Below are positions 6,358-15,676 of a stretch of 64,000 nt of DNA, one piece after another. A program made the translations under genes and the position numbers. Each line of letters starts with the position of its first letter. The stretch's first letter is position 1. The notes beneath the pieces are model-generated. The model was not told where the DNA came from. It worked only from the letters and a program-made list of their open reading frames with translations, and searched no databases. The stretch lies in contig NZ_FNYA01000007.1 in the NCBI RefSeq assembly GCF_900108955.1, positions 1-64,000 of the forward strand, given 5' to 3'. The DNA comes from Flavobacterium terrigena. Its GTDB lineage: Bacteria; Bacteroidota; Bacteroidia; Flavobacteriales; Flavobacteriaceae.

Positions 6358-8049
6358 TTATTTATTTAAAGCGTTTAAAGATTCTCTAACGAAAGTATCG
6401 TTTGGATTAATCTCAGCTGCTTTTTTGAAATTTTCGATTGCTTTTGCTTTATCAGTTGTTGCATAATTTGCTCCAATGAAAGAATATGTTTCAAAAAGAT
6501 TTTCTTTAACAGCAGGCTTTGAAAGCTCAGCATCACCTTTAGCAATAACTGTTTTTACATAACCTTCATAATCTAAAACCGCTTGCGCATTAGATTCTTT
6601 TGTCCCAATTACTCTGTTCAATTGTCCTTTGTAGAAATAAACATCTGCAACATTTGGAGATGCTTTAATTGCTTCAGCATACGCATTGTTTGCTTTTGCA
6701 AATTCAGCAGTTAAAGCTGCTTTTTGTGCTGCAGTTTTACTTTCCGCATAATACAAAATTGAATTTCCTAACAAATAGTTATCACGTGCATAACTTTTAG
6801 AGTTTGTGTTTTTAACTGCTAATTCAAATAATTTAGAAGCTTCTAAATACGCTTTTCCTGAATATAATTTAATACCAATTTCAGTAAATTCAGAATTTAA
6901 ATTTGGATTTAATTCAGCAGCTTTAGTTAAATCTGCAATTGCTTCATTAAATTTGGCTTGATTCGTAACGATTCCTTTATCGTCCATAGAAGTTGCTAAT
7001 TTAGCTTTTGCCAAATATAAATAGTCTTTACCGTTAATTTTTTTAGCATCAGCTTTAGACATGTAATCATTTAAAGATTTAATTGCTCCTTCTGGGTTTC
7101 CATTTTCAGAATATGCATATCCTAAATATTTATACACTTTTGGATTTACTTTATCTACTTTTTGAATAGCTAAAGCTTCTGTTTCTAATTCTTTCCATTT
7201 TTTAGATAAAATTAAGAAGTCGGCATATTTTATTCTTGCATCAGTAGAAACATCAGTTAAGCTCATGTATTTTTTATAGTCTTCTAAAGCTGCAGCAATT
7301 TTCTCCTCGAAAAGAGATTTTTTTGCATAAGCCCAAGCTAAGTTTGTTTCTGCTTTTTCTCTGTAAGCTGGACCATAACCTGGATTTGCTGCAAGAATAT
7401 CATTGAATGCTTTCATTGCTTCCGGGAAAGCTTGAGCATTTCTAGTAATTACAGCCAATTGCATTGGTGCTTTTAATAATGTTTTGTCTAACTCACCCGC
7501 AGATCTGTAAGCAACGAATGCATCATTTACATTTCTATTTGCAACGAAAGCATCACCTAAAGCCACTTGAGCTAAAGCTGATTTTGGATCACTAGCAACA
7601 GCTGCTTTTGCAGCAACTAATGCTTTTGAATTATCAGGTGTAGCTGCTTTTAAGTAAGCTTGAGAAATAAAAATTTGCTCCTCAGTATTTTTCTTTTTGG
7701 CAAATGCTAATGCATTCGTAAAATGAGATTCTGCTGCAGATTTATTACCATCTAATAATTCTAACTGACCTAAACCAATTAAATTTAAATGTCCTGCATC
7801 TTTTGCAGTTTTACCTTTTTCAAAATACACTCTTGCAGAATCTTGTTTTTCTAAAGCAATGTACACTTGACCTAAATAAAAGTAATTTTTACCTTTATCT
7901 GGTGAAGAGGCAACCATAGATTTTAATGATTTTCTGGCATCAGAAAATTTTTCTGCATCGATTGTTTTTTTAACCTGCTCGATATCTTGAGCGTTTACTA
8001 CTAGTGTAGTAAAAATAGTGGCAAAACTTGATAAAATAACTGTTTTCAT
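6358..8049 (-). CDS. Periplasmic tetratricopeptide repeat protein
   Basis: A 563-residue exported protein with a signal peptide (about 1-20, ending VVNA). The rest is built from TPR-type helical hairpins, for example GKNYFYLGQVYIALEKQDSA, SALAQVALGDAFVANRNVND and VYKYLGYAYSENGNPEGAIK. These form a protein-binding superhelix. It is the last gene of the TonB-ExbB-ExbD operon, 10 nt after the PstS-like gene. A role in the function of that envelope system is likely from gene order, but the partner is unknown. Confidence 0.85.
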   Translation of the reverse strand: MKTVILSSFATIFTTLVVNAQDIEQVKKTIDAEKFSDARKSLKSMVASSPDKGKNYFYLGQVYIALEKQDSARVYFEKGKTAKDAGHLNLIGLGQLELLDGNKSAAESHFTNALAFAKKKNTEEQIFISQAYLKAATPDNSKALVAAKAAVASDPKSALAQVALGDAFVANRNVNDAFVAYRSAGELDKTLLKAPMQLAVITRNAQAFPEAMKAFNDILAANPGYGPAYREKAETNLAWAYAKKSLFEEKIAAALEDYKKYMSLTDVSTDARIKYADFLILSKKWKELETEALAIQKVDKVNPKVYKYLGYAYSENGNPEGAIKSLNDYMSKADAKKINGKDYLYLAKAKLATSMDDKGIVTNQAKFNEAIADLTKAAELNPNLNSEFTEIGIKLYSGKAYLEASKLFELAVKNTNSKSYARDNYLLGNSILYYAESKTAAQKAALTAEFAKANNAYAEAIKASPNVADVYFYKGQLNRVIGTKESNAQAVLDYEGYVKTVIAKGDAELSKPAVKENLFETYSFIGANYATTDKAKAIENFKKAAEINPNDTFVRESLNALNK

Positions 8050-8059
8050 TTCTACTTTT

Positions 8060-8956
8060 TTATTTCTTTTTATTATTTTTTACTATTCTGATTTCTCGTG
8101 TTGGAATTTTAACAGGCACTAATCCTGATTTAAGAATAATGCGTTGTCCAACTTCGCTTTTTATAAACGAAGCAAATCCCATGCCTAAACCTGTTCTTCC
8201 TTGATAATTTAACAAATAAATTTTTCTTACGAACGGATACTCCTGTGTTTCAATGTATTCCTGTGTTGGCTTTACAGCATTTTCAATTGTTGAACCAACG
8301 GCTAAAACATTTACTTTTTTAACGGTACTTTCTAATTCCAGCGATGGGTTCAACAACCAATTTACGCCTACAAAACCAATTGAATTACTATTTTCGGAAA
8401 CAAATTTAATAACTTCTAAGTTATTTTTAAGTGCTGTCACACTTTTTGGTAAAGATTTAACACCTGCTTTATTCATTAAGTAACTTAAAGCGCTTGAGTT
8501 TTCATTATCAAAAACAAATTGATAGTCTGTTTTTTTGCCTTTTAATATTTCGAAGATTTCAGAAGTAGTAATAGCAACTTTTGAATTGGTTTGATTTACT
8601 ATTAGTGCAATGGCATCAGAACCAAAAGGTGTATTTTTTCCAATTACATCTCTGTCTTTCAAAGTCTTTTCTTGGGTTGGAGTTAATTCGTGAGATAAAA
8701 CGGCAATATCAATTTTTCTTTGAAGTAATAAATTCACAATATCTGAATCAGATTGAGGAATAAGCTTTATATCGGCTTTTTGATATTTATTTTCGAAAAC
8801 CAATTCTTGATCTTCCACAATTGGCAATAACGATTCATCTACATAAATATCCGCTTTACCTTTTACGTAAGATTCGTCTTCAGTTGCGTTTTCCGATTTT
8901 TTACAAGCGAAAACTACTAAAAGAAGTACAACAAATATGGAAATTATTTTTTTCAT
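8060..8956 (-). CDS. PstS-like periplasmic substrate-binding lipoprotein
   Basis: A 298-residue lipoprotein (lipobox VFAC, Cys18) with the PBP-like domain of the phosphate-binding PstS family; DIYVDESLLPIVE, KNTPFGSDAIALIVNQTN and SSALSYLMNKAG are typical segments. No pstC, pstA or pstB follows. Instead it lies within the TonB operon, between a TonB-C-terminal protein and the TPR protein. So either it feeds a distant transporter or it acts as a sensor or envelope component; the ligand is not evident. The gene starts close behind the end of the broken TonB-like frame. Confidence 0.82.
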   Translation of the reverse strand: MKKIISIFVVLLLVVFACKKSENATEDESYVKGKADIYVDESLLPIVEDQELVFENKYQKADIKLIPQSDSDIVNLLLQRKIDIAVLSHELTPTQEKTLKDRDVIGKNTPFGSDAIALIVNQTNSKVAITTSEIFEILKGKKTDYQFVFDNENSSALSYLMNKAGVKSLPKSVTALKNNLEVIKFVSENSNSIGFVGVNWLLNPSLELESTVKKVNVLAVGSTIENAVKPTQEYIETQEYPFVRKIYLLNYQGRTGLGMGFASFIKSEVGQRIILKSGLVPVKIPTREIRIVKNNKKK

Positions 8957-9047
8957 GTCAGTCTTTTTTATTTATATCTGATTCAATTTCAGGTTCAATT
9001 TGTAAAGCAACAGGTAATATAAAATACGTTCTAACTTTTCTCCCGTT

Positions 9048-9410
9048 TTATTCGCTAGGAATCCAATTTTCTATACTTTTCAAATATCTGATTACATTTT
9101 GACCTAATCCAACACTCGATGGTGTTTCTTCTAAAATTTGAAAATCAGAAAGACTTCCATCTTGATTTACTACAAACTTTACTTTAGTTCTATATACTCC
9201 TGCAACTTCAACTTCTGGAACTATCATATTTGAAGATAATTGTGTGTAGAACTTCTTAATTCCTCCTATTGGCTCAGCTTTTTTCTCAACCAAAGTAGTA
9301 TTACTATCTGCAACAATTGGCGCTTCTTTTGGCGCTGTACTATTCTGCCCAAAACCAAATGCGAAACTTAAAAAGAATATAACTAGAAAAGTTTTTTTCA
9401 TATTACTCAT
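9048..9410 (-). CDS. TonB C-terminal domain protein, truncated by an in-frame stop
   Basis: A 120-residue exported protein (signal peptide to about residue 21) with a TonB C-terminal domain that ends abruptly at ENWIPSE. The same frame continues after the TAA (9050-9048) with NGRKVRTYFILPVALQLNL and reaches a TAA at 8975-8973. This matches the end of the neighbouring TonB (WTPGIYNGRSVKQYYTLPI): the stop stands exactly where that protein has Tyr. The last beta strand of the domain is therefore missing unless the stop is read through, so the gene may be a recent pseudogene. The first ATG overlaps the upstream gene by 8 nt; a second ATG three codons later is an alternative start. Confidence 0.8.
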   Translation of the reverse strand: MSNMKKTFLVIFFLSFAFGFGQNSTAPKEAPIVADSNTTLVEKKAEPIGGIKKFYTQLSSNMIVPEVEVAGVYRTKVKFVVNQDGSLSDFQILEETPSSVGLGQNVIRYLKSIENWIPSE

Positions 9411-9627
9411 CCTCTTTTTTAATTAATCTGTAAAATCTAAAGCTAGCATACAATACTAATAAACCACCCATTGTTCTTCTTCCTGTAGTAGTAATTTCTA
9501 ATGGAAAGTCATCCCAGAAGGCAACTAAATAGGCTAAAAGCAAATAAAAACAAAATATTAAAAGCCCTAAAATAAACAGAAATCGCTGTTTGGGCGATTT
9601 CTGTTTTAAATTATTTAACCAATTCAT
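9403..9627 (-). CDS. Small two-helix membrane protein of the TonB operon
   Basis: A 74-residue protein with two predicted membrane helices (about 15-37, FLFILGLLIFCFYLLLAYLV, and about 50-66) and charged ends (KKEDE). I do not recognise a named family. It starts 1 nt after the tonB stop and overlaps the next gene, so translation is probably coupled. By position it may be an accessory of the TonB energy-coupling complex; that is inference only. Confidence 0.75.
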   Translation of the reverse strand: MNWLNNLKQKSPKQRFLFILGLLIFCFYLLLAYLVAFWDDFPLEITTTGRRTMGGLLVLYASFRFYRLIKKEDE

Positions 9628-9628
9628 A

Positions 9629-10456
9629 TTATTCTGAAGCAGTAATTTGAATTGAAATAGGTAATGTATAGTATTGTTTTACACTTCTACCATTATATAT
9701 ACCTGGAGTCCATTTTGGAGATTTTGATAAAATTCTTGTTGCTTCTTTTCCTAAACCTAAACCGGCTGGACTTTCTTTAACAATTACAATATCTCTAATT
9801 GAACCATCATCCCATACTACGAATTTCGCAATAACTGTACCCGTTGTAGTTTCATCTACTTCTGGTAAACGGAATGAACTTCCAACTTGTTTTCTAAAAG
9901 CATTCATTCCACCAGGAGGTGAAGCTTGAACTTGTACAGATGTAAAAATTGCATTATAATCTGTATCATCTCCTTTTTGATCTTCTTCTGCTTGCTCTCC
10001 TTCTTTTTGTTTTTGAGCAGTAGCATCACCTTTTACATCATCAGAACCCGTTTTTTTATCTTTGAATTCGTCAGTTGGAGGAATTTCTTTATCTGTAGTT
10101 TTTTTAGCAACTACAACAGGAGGAACATTTTTAACAATGTCAACAACAGATTTTACCTTTTCGATAGGAATCTCTTTTTTAATTTCCTCAAGAATTTTCT
10201 TTTCCTCTTTTTTAAGTGGTGTATTAACTTTTTTAAGTTCCACTTTAGTGATTTTCTCTTCTACTTTTTCTTTACTTTTCATAGAAAGATACAAAGCAAC
10301 AACCAATCCAATGAAAAATATAGAAGATAAAATTAAAGCTAAAACTGTTCTTTTAGAACTGTTAGTTCTTAATTCGTATGCACCATAACTTTTATTACGT
10401 CCTTCGAATATATTGTCTATTAAGCTAGCTTCGCTAAGGTTTGCGTTTACACTCAT
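9629..10456 (-). CDS. tonB: Energy transducer TonB
   Basis: A 275-residue inner-membrane protein that spans the periplasm and passes proton-motive energy to outer-membrane TonB-dependent receptors. It has the Bacteroidota N-terminus with GAYELR, one membrane helix (about 37-58), a Lys/Glu- and Pro-containing linker (about 60-170) and a C-terminal TonB domain (about 190-272) that closes with the YTLPISIQI strand. It follows two exbD genes and exbB in the same operon, the expected set for a working energy-coupling complex. Confidence 0.92.
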   Translation of the reverse strand: MSVNANLSEASLIDNIFEGRNKSYGAYELRTNSSKRTVLALILSSIFFIGLVVALYLSMKSKEKVEEKITKVELKKVNTPLKKEEKKILEEIKKEIPIEKVKSVVDIVKNVPPVVVAKKTTDKEIPPTDEFKDKKTGSDDVKGDATAQKQKEGEQAEEDQKGDDTDYNAIFTSVQVQASPPGGMNAFRKQVGSSFRLPEVDETTTGTVIAKFVVWDDGSIRDIVIVKESPAGLGLGKEATRILSKSPKWTPGIYNGRSVKQYYTLPISIQITASE

Positions 10457-10476
10457 TTTTTATATTTAAAGTTATG

Positions 10477-11049
10477 TTATTTTATCTTTTTATCTTCAAG
10501 CATTTTGATATCGCCTGGAGTTACATCTACAATAGAGTATGAACGTGGCTTAATAATAGCCATTTCATCTAGTATATCAACAACATTTTTATAATTAGCA
10601 GATTTACTTGCTTTTATAAGAACTGTTAATCCTTCTTTATTTGGATCATCCACATGTTCTAACACATATTTGTTATGTGATAAAATTGCTTTTCTAATTC
10701 CTTTTCCACCATAATTTTCCAATTTTGGCTTTCCGTTAATTTCAGCATCAACATAAGGAGCATCCGTCAATCCAATATAATAAACCAATTTATCATTTTT
10801 ACCCAAAACCACTGTTAGTGTTCTCCAAGCTGGAGCTTCAGGTGGAGTTGAATTTGGATCCGGCTTGTCATTATCTGGTAAAGACAAATCCATAGATTGT
10901 GGCTTAGACAATGTGGTTGTTAGGATAAAGAAAGTAATTAACAAGAAAGCTAAATCTACCATCGCTGTTAAATCAACTCCTGGATTCGATTTTTTACTTC
11001 TTACTTTACCGCCTTTACCGCCACCGCCACCGGTATTTAATTCTGCCAT
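10477..11049 (-). CDS. exbD: Biopolymer transport protein ExbD, first tonB-proximal copy
   Basis: A 190-residue inner-membrane protein of the ExbB-ExbD-TonB complex. After a Gly/Lys-rich cytoplasmic tail comes the single helix with the channel aspartate (DLTAMVDLAFLLITFFI, Asp32), then a periplasmic domain about 140 residues long. The domain is longer than in E. coli ExbD, as is usual in Bacteroidota. It sits 20 nt upstream of tonB and 18 nt downstream of a second, divergent exbD, suggesting a mixed ExbD dimer in the channel. Confidence 0.92.
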   Translation of the reverse strand: MAELNTGGGGGKGGKVRSKKSNPGVDLTAMVDLAFLLITFFILTTTLSKPQSMDLSLPDNDKPDPNSTPPEAPAWRTLTVVLGKNDKLVYYIGLTDAPYVDAEINGKPKLENYGGKGIRKAILSHNKYVLEHVDDPNKEGLTVLIKASKSANYKNVVDILDEMAIIKPRSYSIVDVTPGDIKMLEDKKIK

Positions 11050-11067
11050 GTTATATTTTTATTTTAA

Positions 11068-11709
11068 TTAAAAATCTTCACTTCTTAATGAAGTTACTAA
11101 ATAAAAATTATTCACGTTTTGCTTTTGAAGAATATCAAATACTCTTTTTACAACTGGATATTTTTCTTTAGAACCACCTTTTATAGCAACTTCAATTTCT
11201 TTTAATTTTTCTACACCTCTACCTTGTTGTTCCAAGATAACCGCTTCACTTGCATAAAAAACCCAATCAGACAATTCGTTTTCAGAAATATCTCCTGCAT
11301 AAGGAATTCCAGACTGTGTACCAGGTCTATTTCTTTGAGCATTTGGAAGCGCTAACAAAGACTTTAGTTGCTCTAAAGGCACACCAAATGAATCTAACAA
11401 AGAAAATTCATTTATTTCTTGAGGAGTAAAAGCAATATCATACTTTAAAGACATAGCTTCTAATGCTGCAATTCTGGTTTCTCTATCAGACATTCCTAAA
11501 TATACTGCACTATCACCAATAGTAATAGTCAATAAATTTCTTTCTGGCAATTTTGCTTTAACGGTTGACGCAGGCGTATCTACTGGCTTTGGCTCAGGTA
11601 CTTTTGCTGTTGCTGTCATAATAAAAAAGGACAATAACAAAAACGCAACGTCACACATGGCCGTCATGTCGATTCTTGTGCTTTTTTTAGATGTTTTTAT
11701 ATTTGCCAT
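11068..11709 (-). CDS. exbD: Biopolymer transport protein ExbD, second copy
   Basis: A 213-residue ExbD paralogue with the channel-helix aspartate in DMTAMCDVAFLLLSFFI (Asp20). The periplasmic domain is extended and ends with the usual FDILQKQNVNNFYLVTSL strand region. It differs strongly from the neighbouring ExbD, so the duplication is old. The pair of exbD genes after exbB is standard for Flavobacteriia. It supports proton-driven energising of TonB. Confidence 0.92.
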   Translation of the reverse strand: MANIKTSKKSTRIDMTAMCDVAFLLLSFFIMTATAKVPEPKPVDTPASTVKAKLPERNLLTITIGDSAVYLGMSDRETRIAALEAMSLKYDIAFTPQEINEFSLLDSFGVPLEQLKSLLALPNAQRNRPGTQSGIPYAGDISENELSDWVFYASEAVILEQQGRGVEKLKEIEVAIKGGSKEKYPVVKRVFDILQKQNVNNFYLVTSLRSEDF

Positions 11710-11749
11710 TTTACTTTATTTTAACTTTATAATTTATTTTTATGAAATC

Positions 11750-12574
11750 TTAGTTTCCTCCTTTAGCTCTTTTGTAAGCTTGAGAAATTGCGAAACCAGC
11801 TTCGTCAATAAAATAAGTTAATGTGTCAATTTTAGAAGTAAAATAGTTGTATGAAATAACCGCTAAAGTAGAAGTTGAAATACCAGTTGCAGTATTAATT
11901 AAGGCCTCAGAAATACCATTTGCTAATTCTGCTTGGTCTGGAGTACCTTCAGCTAATCCAGCGAATGCTTTAATCATACCAGATACTGTTCCTAATAATC
12001 CTAATAATGTACCAATAGATACTAAAGTAGAAATAATAGTTAAGTGTTTTTCTAACATTGGCATTTCTAATGAAGTTGCTTGTTCTACTTCCTTATTAAT
12101 ATTTTCAGTAGCTGTATCAACATCTAAACCGTCTTTTTTAACTTGCTCTGATTTTAATAAACCTGCTTTGATTACGTTTGCAACAGAACCTTCTTGAGTA
12201 TCACATGCTGTAATTGCTCCTTGAACATCTCCACTTTTAATTTGAGATAATACATCTTTTACGAAGTTATCTAAATTTCCATTTCCAGCTGCTTTTTTCA
12301 AAACGATGAATCTTTCTACAGAAAAAACAATAGTCATTAATAATAATCCCATTAACACAGGAACGATGTATCCTCCTTTATAAACCATACCTAAGTAATT
12401 TCCTGGTAAAGGTTGTCCAGCTGGATCATTTTTAACGAAGTTTGCTGGTGCACCCATTACAAAATTCCATAATAAAGCTCCAATAACTATACAAATTACA
12501 ATAGTTAAAGCTGCAAAAACACTACTCCCTTTGCTTCCTTTGTTCTCTACAGAAACGTTTAAATCCTGTTCCAT
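11750..12574 (-). CDS. exbB: MotA/TolQ/ExbB proton channel protein
   Basis: A 274-residue inner-membrane channel subunit. One helix lies near the N-terminus (about 20-40), a second at about 70-90, and the MotA/TolQ/ExbB core with its last two helices is at about 170-265, including TIISTLVSIGTLLGLLGTVS and GISEALINTATGI. The conserved threonine- and glycine-rich pore helix is intact. It is the first gene of the leftward TonB operon, with a -7 promoter box about 60 nt upstream. Confidence 0.93.
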   Translation of the reverse strand: MEQDLNVSVENKGSKGSSVFAALTIVICIVIGALLWNFVMGAPANFVKNDPAGQPLPGNYLGMVYKGGYIVPVLMGLLLMTIVFSVERFIVLKKAAGNGNLDNFVKDVLSQIKSGDVQGAITACDTQEGSVANVIKAGLLKSEQVKKDGLDVDTATENINKEVEQATSLEMPMLEKHLTIISTLVSIGTLLGLLGTVSGMIKAFAGLAEGTPDQAELANGISEALINTATGISTSTLAVISYNYFTSKIDTLTYFIDEAGFAISQAYKRAKGGN

Positions 12575-12635
12575 TTTTTAAAATTTTAAGTTTGAATTGA
12601 TTAATTATTTGATTTCAATTTTATTTTGATAGTCG

Positions 12636-12643
12636 CAAATTTA
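12636..12643 (-). promoter_or_regulatory. Promoter -7 box for the exbB-tonB operon
   Basis: The minus strand reads TAAATTTG (12643-12636), a full match to TAnnTTTG, with a leader of about 55 nt before the exbB ATG at 12574. No TTG is present at the expected -33 distance. Confidence 0.5.
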
Positions 12644-12862
12644 TGTGAATTAGAATTTAAAAAAAAACTAATTTAATAAAAATTACATTTCAGGTTTGAA
12701 AATATGCAACAATCGTACCAAAAAACGAATATATTGAAATTATATTTAAAATTAACCACATTTGATTATTAATAATTCAATAAAAAAACATTATTTATCC
12801 CTTTTTAAATGTTAAGAAAATGTAAAGTCTTACAAAATTTGTTTTTGTTACATAAAATTTCA

Positions 12863-12889
12863 TTGTTTTTAAAAAAAAATTCATCTTTG
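12863..12889 (+). promoter_or_regulatory. Promoter for the HerA-like gene
   Basis: TTG (12863-12865) and CATCTTTG (12882-12889), one mismatch from TAnnTTTG, are 16 nt apart. The box ends 20 nt before the ATG at 12910. Confidence 0.45.
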
Positions 12890-12909
12890 TATAAACAAAA
12901 CTCATCAAA

Positions 12910-14418
12910 ATGTCAAAAGAAAACTTTATTTCAGCATTACAAACCGGCTATACATCAAAAGGAGACTACATAACTCTTGGTGCTGGAATGTTAGATGGCG
13001 AAACTATTGCCGAAACGCCAATAAATATTCCTTTAAAAACATTAAACCGTCACGGATTAATTGCTGGTGCTACTGGAACTGGAAAAACCAAAACCATTCA
13101 AGTTTTATCTGAACAATTAGCTGCAAAAGGAATTCCGGTTTTAATGATGGATATTAAAGGTGATTTTTCTGGAATTGCACAATCTGGCGAAGAAAAAAGT
13201 TTTATAACAGAACGACATGCAAAACTAAATATCCCATTTTCACCAAAAGGATTTTCTACAGAATTATTAACGCTTTCTGAACAAGATGGTGTTCGATTGC
13301 GTGCAACGGTTTCCGAATTTGGCCCAGTTTTGTTTTCTCGAATTTTAGATTTAAACGACACACAAGCTGGAGTCATTTCAGTAATCTTTAAATATTGTGA
13401 TGACAACAAAATGCCATTACTAGATTTAAAGGATATTAAAAAGGTAATGAATTATATTACTGAAGAAGGTAAAGATGAAATTTCGGAATCGTATGGAAAA
13501 ATCTCAACAGCAACTACAGGAACGATTCTTAGAAAAATTATTGAATTAGAACAACAAGGCGCTGATATCTTTTTCGGAGAAACCTCTTTTGAAATTGATG
13601 ATTTAATGCGAATTGATGAAGACGGAAAGGGTTACATTAATATAGTACGATTAAACGATATTCAGGATAAACCAAAGTTGTTCTCTACTTTTATGTTGAA
13701 TTTATTAGCTGAAATTTACAACCAAATGCCAGAAAAAGGCGATGTAGAACAACCTGAATTGGTTATTTTTATTGATGAAGCACACCTTATATTTAATGAA
13801 GCTAGCAAAACGTTACTAGACCAAATTGAAACCATTATAAAATTAATTCGTTCAAAAGGTGTTGGAGTTTATTTCATTACACAAAACCCAATGGATATTC
13901 CGAGAGGTGTTTTGGCACAATTAGGATTGAAAATTCAACATGCCTTACGTGCTTTTACAGCGAATGACCGACAAGCCATCAATCAAACAGCTGATAATTA
14001 TCCAACTTCTGAATTTTACAAGACAGAGGAGTTATTAACGTCATTAGGAATTGGTGAAGCTTTAGTTACAGCTTTAAACGAAAAAGGAATTCCAACGCCA
14101 TTGGCAGCAACGATGATGCGCGCACCAGAAAGCAGAATGGACATTTTAACAGATGCTGAAATTGATACAATTAATTCGAAATCAAAATTAGTTAAAAAAT
14201 ATGCTGAAGAAATTGACAGAGAAAGTGCTTATGAAATCTTAACTAAAAAAATTGAAGAGATTTCTGCTGAAGTTGCCGAAGTGGAAGAAGAAAAACAAGA
14301 AAGTAAAGAACCTAGCACGGCTTCTGTAATTGGAAAATCAGTAGTAAAAGTAGTAACAAGTGCTAGCTTTATTCGTGGTGCATTTAGTGTTTTAATGAGA
14401 GTTTTAAAAGGGAAATAA
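12910..14418 (+). CDS. HerA-like (DUF853) P-loop ATPase
   Basis: A 502-residue cytosolic ATPase of the HerA/FtsK superfamily. Walker A is GATGTGKTKT (about residues 53-62) and Walker B VIFIDEAH (about 291-298), followed by a sensor stretch YFITQNPMDIP. The C-terminal 60 residues are Glu/Lys-rich with a short hydrophobic end. Relatives are annotated as DUF853 or helicase HerA-like proteins of unknown physiological role, often thought to move along DNA. No nurA nuclease gene adjoins it. The next gene begins 4 nt later but is a secreted protein, so any shared function is unlikely. Confidence 0.85.
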   Translation: MSKENFISALQTGYTSKGDYITLGAGMLDGETIAETPINIPLKTLNRHGLIAGATGTGKTKTIQVLSEQLAAKGIPVLMMDIKGDFSGIAQSGEEKSFITERHAKLNIPFSPKGFSTELLTLSEQDGVRLRATVSEFGPVLFSRILDLNDTQAGVISVIFKYCDDNKMPLLDLKDIKKVMNYITEEGKDEISESYGKISTATTGTILRKIIELEQQGADIFFGETSFEIDDLMRIDEDGKGYINIVRLNDIQDKPKLFSTFMLNLLAEIYNQMPEKGDVEQPELVIFIDEAHLIFNEASKTLLDQIETIIKLIRSKGVGVYFITQNPMDIPRGVLAQLGLKIQHALRAFTANDRQAINQTADNYPTSEFYKTEELLTSLGIGEALVTALNEKGIPTPLAATMMRAPESRMDILTDAEIDTINSKSKLVKKYAEEIDRESAYEILTKKIEEISAEVAEVEEEKQESKEPSTASVIGKSVVKVVTSASFIRGAFSVLMRVLKGK

Positions 14419-14422
14419 AAAA

Positions 14423-15655
14423 ATGAATAAAATTTACGTTTTAGCACTATTAATAGCCTCTACAAGTTTTAGTCAAATAACAAAACGTGTGTTATTTTTA
14501 GGAAACAGCTATACAGGAGTAAACGACTTACCTGGCTTAACACAACAAGTTACAGCTTCAACTGGTAATACTTTAATTATTGATAGTAACACGCCTGGCG
14601 GTTATACTTTTCAAGGACATTCTACTAACACCACATCATTACAAAAAATACAACAAGGCAACTGGGATTTTGTTGTTTTACAAGAACAAAGTCAGATTCC
14701 GTCGTTCCCGATAACTTATGTGACGGCAAATTGTTATCCATTTGCAACATCATTAAACAATACTATTTTACAAAATAATCCATGTGCAGAAACTGTTTTT
14801 TATATGACTTGGGGAAGACAAAATGGTGATAGCGAAAACTGTGCTGATTACCCACCAGTTTGCACTTATGAAGGAATGGACAACTTACTGAGTGAGCGTT
14901 ATATTGAAATGGCCAATTCAAACAATGCAATTATAAGTCCAGTTGGCGCCGTTTGGAGACATTTACGAACCAATAACCCAACCTTAAATTTATATTCTGG
15001 TGATGAAAGTCATCCGTCTTTAGCGGGTTCTTATGTTGCAGCTTGTACATTTAATACCGTGTTATTTAGAAGTAATCCTCAATTAATTACTTTTAATTCT
15101 TCATTATCAGTAGCTGATGCAGATATAATAAAAAACGCTGTAAAAACAGTTGTTTATAATAATTTAAGCATATGGAATGTTGGAGATTTTGACACAACAG
15201 CATCATTTACTTCCAACTTAATTAACAATTTACAATTTCAGTTTACTAACACCTCAACATGCGGAACTTCTTATTTATGGGATTTTGGAGACGGCACAAC
15301 CTCAACTGATACGAATCCAACACATACTTATTCTACAATCGATAATTTCAATGTTATATTAACAGTAACAAATTGTGGCGTAACCAAACAAACGAATCAA
15401 TATATTAATTTATTAAGTATAGATGAGTTTGAAAGTAATCGTTTTGGCATCTATCCGAATCCAGTAACCGATTTTTTAAAAATAAAAACTAAAGACGAAA
15501 CATTTTCGATTGAAATTTACAATTCCATTTCTCAATTAATTTTTCAAGATGAAAATATAAATGAAATTGATGTTTCTAAATATAATTCGGGAATTTATTT
15601 TATTAAAATTACAGAAAATTTAAAAACAGAAACGTATCAATTTATCAAAAACTAA
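14423..15655 (+). CDS. Secreted SGNH-hydrolase-like protein with PKD and T9SS domains
   Basis: A 410-residue exported protein. The signal peptide is about 1-18. Residues 22-215 look like an SGNH/GDSL-type hydrolase: LFLGNSYTG carries the probable nucleophile Ser29 and DESHPS the Asp194/His197 pair. Residues about 262-310 are a PKD-like domain (WDFGDGTT). The end (about 337-410), starting IYPNP and closing with a GIYFIKI strand, is a T9SS type A sorting domain, so the protein is probably released or anchored on the cell surface. The ester substrate is unknown. Confidence 0.82.
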   Translation: MNKIYVLALLIASTSFSQITKRVLFLGNSYTGVNDLPGLTQQVTASTGNTLIIDSNTPGGYTFQGHSTNTTSLQKIQQGNWDFVVLQEQSQIPSFPITYVTANCYPFATSLNNTILQNNPCAETVFYMTWGRQNGDSENCADYPPVCTYEGMDNLLSERYIEMANSNNAIISPVGAVWRHLRTNNPTLNLYSGDESHPSLAGSYVAACTFNTVLFRSNPQLITFNSSLSVADADIIKNAVKTVVYNNLSIWNVGDFDTTASFTSNLINNLQFQFTNTSTCGTSYLWDFGDGTTSTDTNPTHTYSTIDNFNVILTVTNCGVTKQTNQYINLLSIDEFESNRFGIYPNPVTDFLKIKTKDETFSIEIYNSISQLIFQDENINEIDVSKYNSGIYFIKITENLKTETYQFIKN

Positions 15656-15676
15656 TTATAAAAATTAAAAAAGGCA

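Larger units (their letters stand above)
12575..12909. other. Divergent promoter region between exbB and the HerA-like gene
   Basis: This 335-nt AT-rich spacer contains no coding sequence that I can support. It holds a minus-strand -7 box for exbB at 12636-12643 and a plus-strand promoter for the HerA-like gene at 12863-12889. The centre is plain A/T-rich DNA with no clear operator or hairpin. Confidence 0.6.

Noticed and set aside
9926..10388. Two long plus-strand frames within tonB
   Set aside because: They are Phe/Ser-rich shadows of the Lys/Glu-rich TonB linker.
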